Below are positions 9,446 through 20,655 of a stretch of DNA of 64,000 nucleotides, piece after piece. This DNA comes from Acholoe squamosa. Its lineage: Eukaryota; Annelida; Polychaeta; Phyllodocida; Polynoidae. The number at the start of each line of letters is the position of its first letter. Within the stretch, counting starts at the first letter, position 1. A program made the translations under genes and the position numbers. The notes under the pieces were generated by a model that did not search any database, was not told where the DNA came from, and saw nothing but the letters and a program-made list of their open reading frames with translations. The DNA lies in assembly GCA_949317995.1 (NCBI GenBank), contig OX439036.1:105689669-105753668 (forward strand). Direction: 5' to 3'.

Positions 9446-9668
9446 AACATTTGTTTTTCTGTGGAGACACAGTGTCTTGGGCATCTGCTCATAGGGACAC
9501 TCAAAATAATGGCCCCAGGGTGTTTTTAAATATATTCCTACTGAACAAATAGTGCAACCTGGGACATGAATTAATTAGGGACCTCTAGTCTGTAATCTAG
9601 TCAGCCCAGCCCTATGCTGGCACCAGCCATCCCTGCATGTCCTGCACCCTGCTGGCCATAACTTGAAC

Positions 9669-9910
9669 CATAACCATCATGCACTTCTCATAACCCGCAC
9701 ACAAACTGGTTAACCCTTTAGGGAGGATATGTATCAACCCCGTAGGGTCGTCATGATGCTCCAATGAAGTGCTAGTCTCGCCAGCACTTCATTGGTGGAT
9801 CATGAAAACCAATGGGCATGATGCACTCCTGCAACAGCGGCCTTTAAAGGGTTAAACCATCATGCACCTCTCATAACCCGCACACAAACTGGTTAACCCT
9901 TGAAGGGCCA
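9669..9910 (+). repeat. tandem duplication carrying Pal270 copy (9710-9855)
   Basis: About 45 bp containing ATAACCCGCACACAAACTGG occurs at 9690 and again at 9873, so a unit of roughly 182 bp with a shortened Pal270 (9710-9855) has been duplicated. The Pal270 begins CCCTTTAGGG, lacks most of its left half and ends CCTTTAAAGGG. Confidence 0.65.
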
Positions 9911-10143
9911 CTGATGCAGTAGTGCAGCGTGCCCATTGGTTGGCATGATGCATCAATAAAGTGCTGCCGAGTCTGCTCACCAGCACTTCATCAGAGCATC
10001 ATGCCGACCCTAAAGGGTTGATAAATAAACTCCAGGAGGGTTGGCATGATGCTCCAGTGAGCAGTCTCACCAGCACTTCATTGGTGCATCATGACTACCA
10101 ATGGGCATGATGCATTAAAGCACCAGCGGCCCTTACAGGGTTA
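9892..10143 (+). repeat. Pal270 full-length copy
   Basis: About 252 bp with both outer ends (AACCCTTGAAGGGCC and GGCCCTTACAGGGTTAA). Both inner GTGCTG/CAGCAC hairpins and the central AGGGTTGATAAATAAACTCC are present. Confidence 0.85.
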
Positions 10144-10612
10144 AGGGCCGCTAATGCGGGGGTGCATCATGCCCATTGGTTTGTATGATGCACCAGTGAA
10201 GTACAGGCGAGTCTGGAGGGTGTTGCTCCTATAGTAAAAGGAAGAGTTGGCTAAAAATGCCCTCATTTCCAGTCCTTTCTTCTCATGTCGCTATTACTTG
10301 TCCCTTTTGTTGCTCACAAGTGGTCATTCAAGTACGGTGCTAAAAAAAGGGGGATTTGAGTAGGTACCTAGTTGGGAGAAGTCAGTCAGTATAATATACT
10401 ATAGATTGTGTGACATGAGTAGGTATCTGATAGTGCAGCTCTCTCTGTTTTGAACAAGGCAGGTGACTTTTCAGACTGGTGAGTGCAAGTACTTTTGTGA
10501 AGTAGTGCACGACTTGTTTAGAAAAGAGGGCACATACTCACAGCTCTTTTTACAATAGGAGCAACACCCTCCTGCTTGCCAGCACGTTATTCATACATTA
10601 CGCTGATCCTGG
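10139..10612 (+). repeat. Pal270 copy interrupted by MITE-A
   Basis: The left part (10139-10214) stops in GGCGAGTCT and the right part resumes at 10573 with TGCTTGCCAGCAC. Together they restore the inner hairpin of the palindrome. The intervening 358 bp are MITE-A, so MITE-A arrived later. Confidence 0.8.
10215..10572 (+). mobile_element. MITE-A copy 2
   Basis: Ends GGAGGGTGTTGCTCCTA and TAGGAGCAACACCCTCC. The interior keeps GCTGGCTAAAAATGCCCTC, GGTCATTCAAGTACGGTGCT and AAGTACTTTGGTGAAG-like text shared with copies 3, 7 and 9. No ORF, so non-autonomous. Confidence 0.9.
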
Positions 10613-10827
10613 TTGAGGGTACTGTGGTCATAGATTATTTCACGCTGTACATATTTTCGCGGATTTCACGGAAGTGTAAAATCCGTGAATTTATGTCCAT
10701 AGTGAATATATCTATCATATAGAATAGCAATAGCTAATTTTGAAAATCCGTGAATTCAAATACACATGAAATAGGGCCTTTTATCAATTCCCTGAAAATT
10801 TATACCAGTGAAAATATCTACGACCAC

Positions 10828-11065
10828 AGTATTTCTCAAGATTGTACGATTGCGCACATCCACTATAATTTGAAACCCTCAAAATTAGACTGTGTGATTG
10901 TAGGTAATTCACTACGACTGCTCTGTACAATCAGCACTTAATGTAATAATTACATCGTGTTTCGTAGGGCAGTCGCACCAGGGTATAATCATAAGTGACG
11001 ACTAGATATATTGCCGTAATGCCATTAGAGTGAGAGATCCCACTATGATGTTATGAGTCATTAGT
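10828..11065 (+). mobile_element. MITE-H copy 1
   Basis: The left end TTTCTCAAGATTGTACGA mirrors the right end of the copy at 59571. The internal GTAGGGCAGTCGCACCA and CAGCACTTAATGTAATAATT blocks are shared with it. Ends near GAGATCCCACTATGA. Confidence 0.65.
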
Positions 11066-11345
11066 CCACGCATAACCGTCATACCCTGCTCATAAACCTG
11101 CACACTAAATCAGGGGTATGTTTTGTAACAAGGAATGATTTGCTCCCCCCCATTTTGTGTCTTAGATAATCATCTATTTTATGATTTGCCTATGAGCATT
11201 ATGTTGCCTATTGCATGATAACAGATTGATAAAAAGCATGGAAAATTGCTCAAGGCAATGCAGACTTGTAGTAGAAATAAAATTAGGGTAATTGTAGAAA
11301 TATGTACATCATGAGCCATTTGCTGTATACCATAAGATATACTAT

Positions 11346-11790
11346 AAAACTCAGTGTATATAAGCTGCATACGCATATAAGCCACACCCTGAGTTCATGG
11401 CTTTGGTGTAAGCCACAACAGGGGTCTGGAAAGGTCCCCACTTCTTCCTTTTATCTATCATGTGTACAACACTGCATATAAGCCACACCCTGAGTTCCTG
11501 GCTTTGGTGTAAGCCGCATCAGAGTTCAGGAGGCTATTTCTTAACAGGCTACGACTGCACCCTCCTAGTCGCACCAATATTCCCATAGGAATAGCCTTGG
11601 CATTTTGCAGTCGTAGTGCTCTGTGCGATCGTAGTGAGATAAGAAATGATCGACCTCCTGGAAAGGTCCCCACTTCTTCCTTTTATCTATAATAATATGT
11701 AAAACACTGCATAAAGGCCACACCCTGAGTTCCTGGTAATGGTTTAAGCCACACCAAAGGTTTGAAATGGTTTATGAACTGTGGCGTATG
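11346..11790 (+). repeat. tandem repeat of about 100 bp, one unit interrupted by MITE-H
   Basis: CATATAAGCCACACCCTGAG recurs at about 11373, 11473 and (diverged) 11711. TGGAAAGGTCCCCACTTCTT recurs at 11419 and 11659. The second unit is split at 11526-11655 by a MITE-H sequence. Confidence 0.7.
11526..11655 (+). mobile_element. MITE-H copy 2 (short)
   Basis: Ends GGCTATTTCTTAACAGGC and GATAAGAAATGATCG with CTACGACTGC and GCAGTCGTAG internal arms. About 130 bp, inserted inside a tandem repeat unit. Confidence 0.65.
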
Positions 11791-12276
11791 TGCAGGACTT
11801 TATTTATATGTTAGATCATACGATTTAGCCAGACTTTAGTGGTACTTTGGTGAACGTATAACTATTAGTGATCGATAATCATTCTGAAAGAGACTCCTGC
11901 CCTCCAAGTAGCTTTTAGCTTTTTTTTTTTAAAAAGATCATTAAATTTTCATAAAACTGTGTTGTCATTGTATATACATTCTCAATAAATGAAAAATAAA
12001 ATATTAAAGAAAAGGAAAGAAGTGTTTGCATAATGAATAAACCGTATCATTATTTTATTTTATGACACTGATCATTCATTTTACAGTTACATCCCCAGCA
12101 GCATGCCATTCTAAATAGCTAATAACGCAGACATAAAATGTATCTCCCTTGGTGTCACCTTGTGGGATAATCCTCAGCCGGACCAATTCTTGTGAACCTT
12201 TGCCTATAGGAGCCCCATACTATGACAGTAATACTTTCATGTGGACTAATAGAGAAACATAGGCATTAAGTGCAGC
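11791..12276. other. unassigned AT-rich sequence
   Basis: T10 run near 11920, no ORF or repeat family recognised. Confidence 0.4.
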
Positions 12277-12435
12277 TACACTGTAAAGGATAATTGTTGA
12301 ATCTACCAGGGACTCTTTTAAATCTGAACAGTGGGCCACTGTAAATTAAAAGCACTGCACCAGTGTAGTTTTTACAAGAAGCCCCAGATGGCAGTACGGT
12401 GGGACGAGGAATGCATCGTTATCACAATGACATTT
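12277..12435 (+). mobile_element. MITE-B copy 1 (right end lost)
   Basis: Starts TACACTGTAAAGGATAATTG and carries GTTGAATCTACCAGG, CCCCAGATGGCAGTA and GAGGAATGCATCGTTATCAC blocks. The CAGTG right end is absent. Confidence 0.7.
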
Positions 12436-12816
12436 TTTTTTACAATATATGCATCTATGAAGTGCAGCTATGAAATGTATTGTTAGCCCGGGTTGACTCT
12501 GTTACTCTCAATTGAGACTGTATCAAATTCAGCCACACTTCTCAAGAATTAATGGAGCTCCACATTAAATGCAAATCAGGTATGCAAATCTTTGCTCTCT
12601 TGGCATGGCGATTTGAAATCAATATTCCCCGATCCACATTATTACAGAATTACAATATTCATCAGGACCCCTTAAGAGCTAGGCCGGCTACATAGTGATT
12701 TAAAGCAAAATGTGCCTTTGTCGACATGCAGCCCTGGTACTGGTGCAGAAAGAAGAAAGGAGGGGGGGGGAGGCTTGACCCCCTCATAATGGGAGGGTCC
12801 CCTATGCAATCCTATG

Positions 12817-12819
<3 letters not shown>

Positions 12820-12900
<81 letters not shown>
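12820..12900. repeat. (AT)n microsatellite
   Basis: About 40 AT units with one GTGT interruption near 12851. Confidence 0.95.
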
Positions 12901-12904
<4 letters not shown>

Positions 12905-14857
12905 ACCTAACCGAGACCATAGGGCCTCCAATAAAAATTTGCTTTCTGTACTTCCTTTGCTAGGTAGGTATATCATACTAGCCCTATGGGTTGATACATA
13001 TCAGCAGTGGGGTGTTTCAGAAGCCGGACATGATAATGAACATTAAATATCTGTTTCTAAAACTGTTACATTCTAAACTTACAACTGCAACCATTATCAT
13101 CTCTCACCAGTCATATAGTTATAGACACAGTAAGATAATGGTAATGCTTTAGAAACACATGCAGTTATAAGCCTACAATCACTATTAAAACTGCTTTCAT
13201 ATCTCCTTATGACCAGTTGTAAACATTACCTGCTTCTGAAACACCCCACTGGTATGATGCACTCATGCAACGCTGGTAAGTTAATCGCCTGCACTGCATC
13301 GGTGCATCATGACACCAAGATGAAAGAATTCCTGATGCATGCTGGCGAGTCATGATGCAGGAGTGGGGGGGGGAGTGGGGGGGGGGGCTAGACAGGGAAG
13401 CGGGGGTGACCCCCCCCTCATTTTTACCTGTAGCTGATAGTCTATACTTATTTATCTCTTTATACTTTCAATTTAGCCAAAGATCATTTTCAAATTCATG
13501 GATCTGCCACGTGTGATGCGCCCCTCAAAGGGTTCTGACTAACTTAGAGCAGTCTTCACTGACTCGATGTATTAATTAGGGCCTATCACGTGACACACAC
13601 GTGACAGGCCATGTGATACGACATGTGGTCGTACTGAATGTAACAAACTGACGGCTACATGAGGAGGTTCTGTATAAATTAATCTACATTTTGAAGAGAG
13701 TGGAAATGAGAAAAGGTGTCAAGTAACCACTTGGTGATGAAATGATAAACAATACATATTTAAACTAAGTGCTACCTTGGTTCTTATTCAGGAGCGGTGG
13801 AACATGCTTGAGGTTGTGGGGGGGGGCGGTAACCATGGATATTGATTTGAAAAATACATAGATCAGGTTGTTGTTGTCCGTAGGCCATGGGGAAATTTGG
13901 AATTCTTACCTTTAAATCGTTGCATTTTTGAAGGATTGGGAATGTGTTTAAGAAAATTTATGAATATTACCTCCCCCCCCTCTATTCTGCTGCTTATGGT
14001 ATTTCATGTGTGTAAACATTAAGTGGGGGCCATTCATTATATACCCTCCATGAAACTGACGTACATTTCTGCTAGGGGTATAAACAGATATCCTGATATG
14101 ATTATGTCATAGAGAACATTATCTTTACACATCCAATGTTATGCTATTTTAGAATACTTTAAGGAATATTCCTGAGCTATCACCCCATAAATTGAAAAAG
14201 AATTATGTAGTTCATGTACTATTGATTGCTATCCTAATTATGTTCTACACCAAAGGCAATCTATGGACAGTCACGTCTCATCGATTCTACACCACACGAT
14301 TCTGTCTAAAAGTACAATCCCTCCCCCCCCCCCCACACACACACCAACTCGCACACCAAACCCATAAACCTTACAAACAATGACACAGAACATAATGTTA
14401 TAAGGTTGGGGAGGTGGGAGAAGGCACAATAGGAAAGAGGCTGGGTGAAATGGGCCCTGCGTCCCATTTATGAATATTAATGAGGACGCTATGAATGCCG
14501 GGAGGAGGGAACAATCGCTGGTACCTCACGGGCTGTGATATCTGACCTAGAGACAGCGGGAACTAGCAGTGACAGGCGGCCGTTAACCCATATGGACTGC
14601 AGAGTGTTAATCTTGGGGTGGGGGGGGGGGGGGAACTTCATTTTGGTGTGTGGCTTGACCTGAAAAAACCCTTCCCCTTGGGAATTTTCTGCAAAAGTGA
14701 GCTTTTAATAGTGAGAGGAATTTTTGCTAAAAACGACCATTAATCTGTCAATGGGACGGTTTTTGGTGAAAAATATGAAAATATATAGATACTAATCAGT
14801 CCCCCCCAGGTATATACAGGTATATAATAGATAAATGTCCTTTGGTCGTTTTGAGGC
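12901..14857. other. unassigned sequence with small Pal270 remnants and homopolymers
   Basis: A Pal270 scrap lies at 13250-13320 (GGTATGATGCACTC ... GGTGCATCATGACACC). G-runs at 13361-13387 and 14619-14632 and C-runs near 13975 and 14320 are present. The pair GTGACACACACGTGAC and its neighbours at 13585-13630 is a palindrome-rich E-box-like spot. No supported exon. Confidence 0.45.
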
Positions 14858-15044
14858 ATGGATGCAGTCCTGCAGGATCTACTCACCACTGCCGCATTTG
14901 GGAATTATACTGATCCAGTGTTATGAAAAAGTTTCCATGATGCTTCAATGAGGGGCCTCAATCTAGGGTAGAGTAAACTTAGCCTGCAGCATGACAACAA
15001 AGGAACATGAACCTCGAGGCATCATGCGATCCCTAAAGGGTTGT
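14858..15044 (+). repeat. Pal270 remnants
   Basis: GCATGGATGCAGTCCTGC ... ACTCACCACTGC, CATGATGCTTCAATGAG and GGCATCATGCGATCCCTAAAG in family order but heavily diverged. Confidence 0.5.
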
Positions 15045-15271
15045 TGGTGATGGTCAATTCGTCAAATCGATCTGGGATGTAAAATAAATCTCCATTACAG
15101 GGCAGGGGGCCATGGGTATGGAGACAGGGCGGATGGTGGTGAGGGGGTGGCCAATAGGGTTTGGGGAGGGTGAGTATAGAGGGTGTGTGCATGGGGAGGG
15201 AAGCGAAAGGTCTGGAGGGAGGGTATGACTCTTCTAGATATACAAAATGTAAACTTCCTTTTCATTTGGTT

Positions 15272-15810
15272 TCCATGATGCAGCCCAATGAGTCTTCTTG
15301 TAAGTACTGCTGCATTGATGCATCATGCCAACTCTTAGAGGTTGATACACTCGTCATGATACACCAATGCAGGAGGGTGTTGCTCCTATTGTAAAAAGAG
15401 CTGTGAGTATGTGCCCTCTTTTCTAAACAAGTCGTGCACTGCTACACCTAAGTACTTGCACTCCCCACATTAGTCTGAAAAGTCACCTGCCTTGTTTAAA
15501 ATAGAGAGAGCTGCACACCAGGTACCTACTCATGTCACACACTCTATAGTATATTATACTGACTGACCTCTCCCAACTAGGTACCTACTCAAATCCCCCT
15601 TTTTTAGCACCGTACTTGAATGACCACTTGTGAGCAACAAAAGGGACAAGTTATAGCGACATGAGAAGAAAGGACTGGAAATGAGGGCATTTTTAGGCAG
15701 CTCTTCCTTTTACTATAGGAGCAACACCCTCCTGTGCTGGCAGGTCTACTCACCAGCACTGCATTCAATGGTGTATACACCTCGGGGCATCATGCAGCCC
15801 TCAATGGTTC
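15272..15810 (+). repeat. Pal270 copy interrupted by MITE-A
   Basis: The left flank ends TACACCAATGC and the right flank begins TGCTGGCAGG ... CACCAGCACTGCATT, the two sides of one family hairpin. The insert is MITE-A at 15371-15733. Confidence 0.75.
15371..15733 (-). mobile_element. MITE-A copy 3
   Basis: Terminal repeats AGGAGGGTGTTGCTCCTA / TAGGAGCAACACCCTCCT. The interior is in reverse orientation relative to copy 2 and closely similar to copies 4 and 6. Confidence 0.9.
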
Positions 15811-16734
15811 ATTAATACCATTGTAATCTCTTTGAGACAAAGGGACCTGGAGGCCTTTAACCAATCAGTAATCATCCTGGGGAATTAGGGACGCTGGGTA
15901 ATTACTATTAGGGGAATGAGGGAATGCAGAGAAGGGGGTTGGTACTGGTGCCACTGACCACAGACCTTGACCTTGGCCTCTATGACCTGTACCCTCTGAC
16001 CCCTGTAAAAGAGACAGACCAATTATCATGTAACATTTTTTACCTGGCCCTATTGTTTCAGATCTGCCTGGGCTCACCTTTGATCTGCATATCCTTTGTA
16101 GCTCATCATGATCCATTATAATGCTCAAATAATGACCTTTAAGATTGGCAAACACTTAATTGATAATTATTGATGTTTAAATAATTCCATCGAAAATGCA
16201 CTATAACCCATTGGGTAATCAATGGGCTGCTTAATTACGATTAGATTTATTTTACCTGTATCACCTGATGAGAACATGAGTTCGAAACCATAATTCCAAG
16301 AGCACACTACATTTATAGTCCTTATATATATTTACAAGTGACCTGTAGGCCACTAATAGACATTTACCACAGATATTCCCACAGTTTGAGAGGGTAACAG
16401 TCAGAGACACCATTACCCTCCACCCCCTGGAATGGGGGATCTCATTTCTAGGAAACAATAACCAATCAATGATCGGTTTACAACTGATTTTGAAGGAAGT
16501 GGAAGAAGGGCACTGCATTGTGGGGTGGCTACTAGAGGGGTGTGTAAAAGGGGGTGTTCTGCTGGAGCTACGACCTCTTGGAATCTGGTAGTGAGTGAGT
16601 ACAGCTACGTCATACACTATTAGATAATTGATAATTATTGCCATGATTCATGCAGCTTCGGGTCAGCTATCGTCACATTTTCATGCCTAAAATGGTCAGG
16701 CATGCCAATGAAATAATTGAGACATTTGGTGCTT
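15811..16734. other. unassigned sequence
   Basis: The longest ORF (127 codons, minus strand, 16261-16644) has no domain look. No repeat family recognised. Confidence 0.4.
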
Positions 16735-16922
16735 AAATCCTATACCGAGGTTTGGGCATTATTGCTTGATCTGGAGCGATAAGTAGTGATAACAGCCAGC
16801 ATGATGGGGACCAGTTTTTCTGTTATGTACTGAATGAGTAGAATTATCTCATTAGTCAATAATGTATCCCACGGTATAGTTACTGCCCTCAGCTACCTCT
16901 GCACTTCTTTTATCCCCTTAAT

Positions 16923-17012
16923 GGGGAGGGTGTTGCTTTTATGCTAAATAGAACTGGGAATAGGTGCACTGTTTCCTTAAGAAGCCATGCTCTTCTCCAC
17001 CATTCAACTTTG
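16923..17012 (-). mobile_element. MITE-A fragment (one end)
   Basis: GGGGAGGGTGTTGCTTTTAT followed by diverged text ending CACCATTCAACTTTGATG. This matches the first 90 bp of the reverse-oriented copies; the rest is missing. Confidence 0.65.
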
Positions 17013-17091
17013 ATGTACAAAAGGTCGAAGGGTATTATATTAGGATACCGAGGTTGCAGGTTCCTTAGTAAAGGGCACCATTGCTTGGTCT

Positions 17092-17452
17092 GGAGGGTGT
17101 TGCTCCTATTGTAAAAAGAGCTGTGAGTATATGCCCTCTTTTCTAAACAAGTCGTGCACTGTTCACCATTCAACTTGAACTCACCACATTAGTCTGAAAA
17201 GTCACCCGCCTTGTTTAAAATAGAGAGAGCTGCACTATCAGGTACCTACTCATGTCACAGGCTCTATAGTTTATTATACTGACTGACTTCTCCCAACTAG
17301 GTACCTACTCAAATCCCCCTTTTTTACCACCATACTTGAATGACCACTTGTGAGCAACAAAAGGGACAAGTTATAGCGACATGAAAAGAAAGGACTGAAA
17401 ATGAGGGCATTTTTAGCCAGCTCTTCCTTTTACTATAGGAGCAACACCCTCC
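17092..17452 (-). mobile_element. MITE-A copy 4
   Basis: Ends GGAGGGTGTTGCTCCTA / TAGGAGCAACACCCTCC. CTGG stands on the left (17090-17093) and again on the right (17459-17462), against a single CTGG at the empty site 16771-16774. This suggests a short target duplication. Confidence 0.9.
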
Positions 17453-17590
17453 CGGTACCTGGAGAGATAAGCACTGATAACAGCCAATATGATGGGTATA
17501 CAGGTGTTATGTAATGCACCCTAAAAGTCTGCATTGAATGAAGGGAATTATCTCATTGGTCAATAATGTATCCCTCTCGGCCAGTATAGG

Positions 17591-18127
17591 GCTGTGGTCC
17601 TGCGGCACCTCTCACCTGAGGAATCCATGAAGCAACAACAAAAATGGTCAAAAAACAGAAAATCTAAGGTCTGGAATGTAGAGGTTGGTGTCGTGCTGCG
17701 TCGCCATACATAGCTATAATTGTTGTGCTTGATGTTCCTGATATATTCATTCCTTTCTATCCAGCCCTTTTCAGAATTGTACTTTTTTATATCCAACTTG
17801 TTTTTTTTAATGAAATGTATGGGTTTTCTTTAAAATTTAATGCACTATTGTGGTTAGGGTCATATAGAGGTCATGATTATAATCATAATGTAAATTGATT
17901 GATTTGAGATGTATAGGTTCATGTAAGGTGGGTGTGTATGATTGTTATCAAGTATATTCTCATCTACATTATTATCATAATGATATTGTCCTCTATGTAT
18001 ACCAATTATTATTTGGAAATGTAGTATTATGCATGGGCCTATCAGCTATAAATAATTTATATTCCCCTCATCATCTATTTGTGAGTACACCTATGATATT
18101 GTTTCAATGCTTTTCAAGGACAACATC
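17591..18127. other. unassigned sequence
   Basis: AT-rich; nothing recognised. The minus-strand ORF at 17560-17796 has no domain. Confidence 0.4.
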
Positions 18128-18318
18128 TTAACTCTTTAAGAGCTGCTGATACAGGTTTACATCATGCCCATTGGTCGTCATGATTCATGAATGTAGCCCT
18201 GGTGAGTTACTCGCCAGGGCTACATTTAAGCATCATGCTGACCCTACAGGGTTGATATCCAGAATCTCAGATGCTCCAATAAAGTGCTGGTGAGGAGTGT
18301 TAATGCATCAGCAGCCCT
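18128..18318 (+). repeat. Pal270 copy with variant centre
   Basis: Left end ACTCTTTAAGAGC, the subfamily hairpin GTAGCCCTGG ... CCAGGGCTAC in place of the CACTTCATTGG hairpin, and right end CATCAGCAGCCCTTG. Confidence 0.75.
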
Positions 18319-18319
18319 T

Positions 18320-18583
18320 GACCCTTTAAAGGCCGCTGATGCATTAATGCATCATGCCCATTGGTCGTCGTGATGCACCAATGAAGTGCTGGCGAGACTA
18401 CTCGCCAGTACTTCATTGGTGCATCACGACGACCCTCCGGGGTTAAGACATATACTCCTGGAGGGTCGCCATGATGCACCAATGAAGTACTGGCGAGTAG
18501 TCTCACCAGCACTTTATTGGTGCATCATGACAATGACCAATGGGCATGATGCATTAATGCATCAGTGGCCTTTAAAGTGTTAA
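18320..18583 (+). repeat. Pal270 full-length copy (best-preserved)
   Basis: The ends ACCCTTTAAAGGCCGCTGAT and ATCAGTGGCCTTTAAAGTGT are complementary, and the inner TGGTCGTCGTGATGCACCAA arms fold inside them. The centre is CTCCGGGGTTAAGACATATAC. The whole 264 bp could fold into one cruciform with two side hairpins. Confidence 0.9.
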
Positions 18584-19600
18584 AGGGTTAATGTGATCCT
18601 TAATGCTGGCATTATCTCTTTTCGATATGGAAATGGATAGTAAATCAAGTTTGACTGATTGAGCATGTTATGGTTCATGGCTATGGTTACCTTAAATTCA
18701 AATATGCACGCTGATTTGTGTATATTGTTGTTTCATTTACCGCAATAAAAAATATTGTCTGTATACATTATGATTTCACTCTATGATGGCTTGTAATATG
18801 TTGGGTTTGTCTGAGCTTGATATATATTTTTTTTATGATATTACCAGCCTACATGTAATGATTGTACATATAATGTTGTGTACCTGAACACTCAAACTTG
18901 TGTTGTTAAGTACAAAGACAGCAGCAACAACAACAACAACAACAGCAACAACAACAAAATAGGTCTGTTTGATAGTAATGTTTCAATGTATGTAATGGTT
19001 CATTGTTGCAATAAACATGTCCAAAGAAGAAATTCAGTTTTCATTCTCTAATAATATGGATTTTCAGTTGAGATTTGTAAATCCGAAAATGGGATTTTTA
19101 TAATCTATGCTAAAACTTATACTGCCGCACCTTCATATCCAAACTTCAAGTGATGATCAAATGTGAATAATGGGATATATGGCTCCACATAAGGGAACTA
19201 TCATATACTGATCTAGGCCTTTGGTGTATTTCTAATTGGTGCAACTTAATTTCTGCCCTCCAAAATATGCACATTGGGCTTAAATGTGGCAATAGTAAGC
19301 AAGTGGAAATAGGTGAGAATAAGGGTTATTAAAAATATAGTGAAGTACTTATATTGTCCATGTGAACATCCTTGCATATTTGGAAAAAAAATATTTTTGA
19401 GACCCAAACACTGGATATACTATCTTTAATAGAATCAAATACGGTAAAAGGATAACACATTATGTATTGACGGTTATGTATGCAATTCTAGATTGAACAT
19501 GATAAATACACACACAGTAATGCCGGTAATGGTACGATACTGGTAATATTCCTTGAGATAAACCTAGGCTCCTATTCTGCAAATCCATTATAAGGCTAAG
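18584..19600. other. AT-rich unassigned sequence with (CAA)n
   Basis: The CAA microsatellite lies at 18917-18958. No coding or mobile signature otherwise. Confidence 0.5.
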
Positions 19601-19967
19601 GCCAAAAAAAAGAGCTGTGTTTCCGGTAACATTGTACAGAAAGTTGAGGTCGGTAGGTCGGATTTTTTTTTTTTAATTTTTTTTTTGGGGGAGGAGGTCC
19701 AAGTCTCATAGGGTCATTATTTGCTGGGTTTTCACTGGTGGGTGTTAGAAATGTTCATTTCCAGCATGGGATATTAGAGAACCATTGGAAAATATGTGCA
19801 TACATGTCAAATAACAATTTTGGAAGAGAATTTTCGAAAATTTTGAAAAAAAATCTTTAAAAATCAGGAAAAATTTGAAAAAATCTTCAAAAAGTTCTGA
19901 GGTCGGCCCTCTTTAGCTGAGGTCGGTCGGGTTACCTGGAAACAAACCTTTTTTTTTTTGGCCTAAG
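19600..19967 (+). mobile_element. MITE-M, TIR element of about 365 bp
   Basis: The left end AGGCCAAAAAAAAGAGC ... GTTTCCGGTAAC mirrors the right GTTACCTGGAAAC ... TTTTTTTTTTTGGCCT. GAGGTCGGTAGGTCGG and CTGAGGTCGGTCGG form a second inner inverted pair. One copy in the window. Confidence 0.65.
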
Positions 19968-20428
19968 CAGAAGGCGAAGGCCGGATTCGTCCAGAGCAGT
20001 TCACCAGCATTAATGGTTTAATGCATAGAGTCACGTGTGTAAAGAGTGATCTGTGACGTCACAGACACTTTGGGCAGCGCCGGTGAGTCTGGTGATTATG
20101 GTGCATGCTGGGTAATGGTGTGTATAGTGGACACCAGGGGGCAATTAGTATTAGAGGTAGCATGTCTGATTGGGGCACAGGAGGCTCTATGTGACTGGGC
20201 AGTTTAGTCATATGCTGGTCTAGTCATACTAGATCTATATATGACTGTTTTGTTTATTTATTTATCTCCAGCCTTCCATGTTTAATGCTGACGCTTAGTC
20301 ATTGCAGTTTCAGCATCTGCAGGCAATTTGTGCACAACCAATATTAGGAGGTGGCCATTACTGGCGGAATCAACAGGGGGGTGGTGGGCTTAAGGGGGGC
20401 ACTTAGAAACCTTTGACCCCTCTTGGTC
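19968..20428. other. unassigned sequence with CACGTG and CTGTGACGTCACAG
   Basis: An E-box lies near 20032. A 14-bp CRE palindrome near 20050 is followed by GCCGGTGAGT, which looks like a splice donor. This could be a small promoter and first exon, but no ATG-to-donor exon or partner exon was found. Confidence 0.25.
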
Positions 20429-20655
20429 GGGCATCATGCCCATCGGTCATCATGATGCACCAATGGTGAGTATGCTCACCAGGTCTTCATTGGAGCATCA
20501 TGCTGACCCTCCGGGATTATATATGTATCAATCCCATAGGGTTGGCATGATGCTCAAATGAAGTGATGGCGAGCAGTCTCACCAGCACTTCATTGGTGCA
20601 TCATGACGACCAATGGGCATTATGCACTACTGCACCAGCGGTCTTTACAGGGTTA
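20429..20655 (+). repeat. Pal270 copy
   Basis: Starts at GGGCATCATGCCCATCGG (left end lost). It has both GTGATGGCGAG / CACCAGCACTTCATTGG hairpins and ends GCGGTCTTTACAGGGTTAAG. Confidence 0.8.

Larger units (their letters stand above)
16735..17590 (+). repeat. local duplication of about 150 bp with one copy filled by MITE-A
   Basis: TATACCGAGGTT ... CTGGAGCGATAAG ... ATTATCTCATTAGTCAATAA (16740-16870) recurs as ATACCGAGGTT (17034) plus CTGGAGAGATAAG ... TTATCTCATTGGTCAATAAT (17459-17580). The second copy is split by MITE-A, so the first copy is a natural empty site. Confidence 0.75.

Noticed and set aside
16261-16644. 127-codon minus-strand ORF
   Set aside because: No start context, domain or splice support; such lengths arise by chance in this composition.
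20030-20090. Promoter and first exon at E-box, CRE and GGTGAGT
   Set aside because: No ATG in a usable exon and no downstream exon; kept only as a low-confidence note in the feature list.
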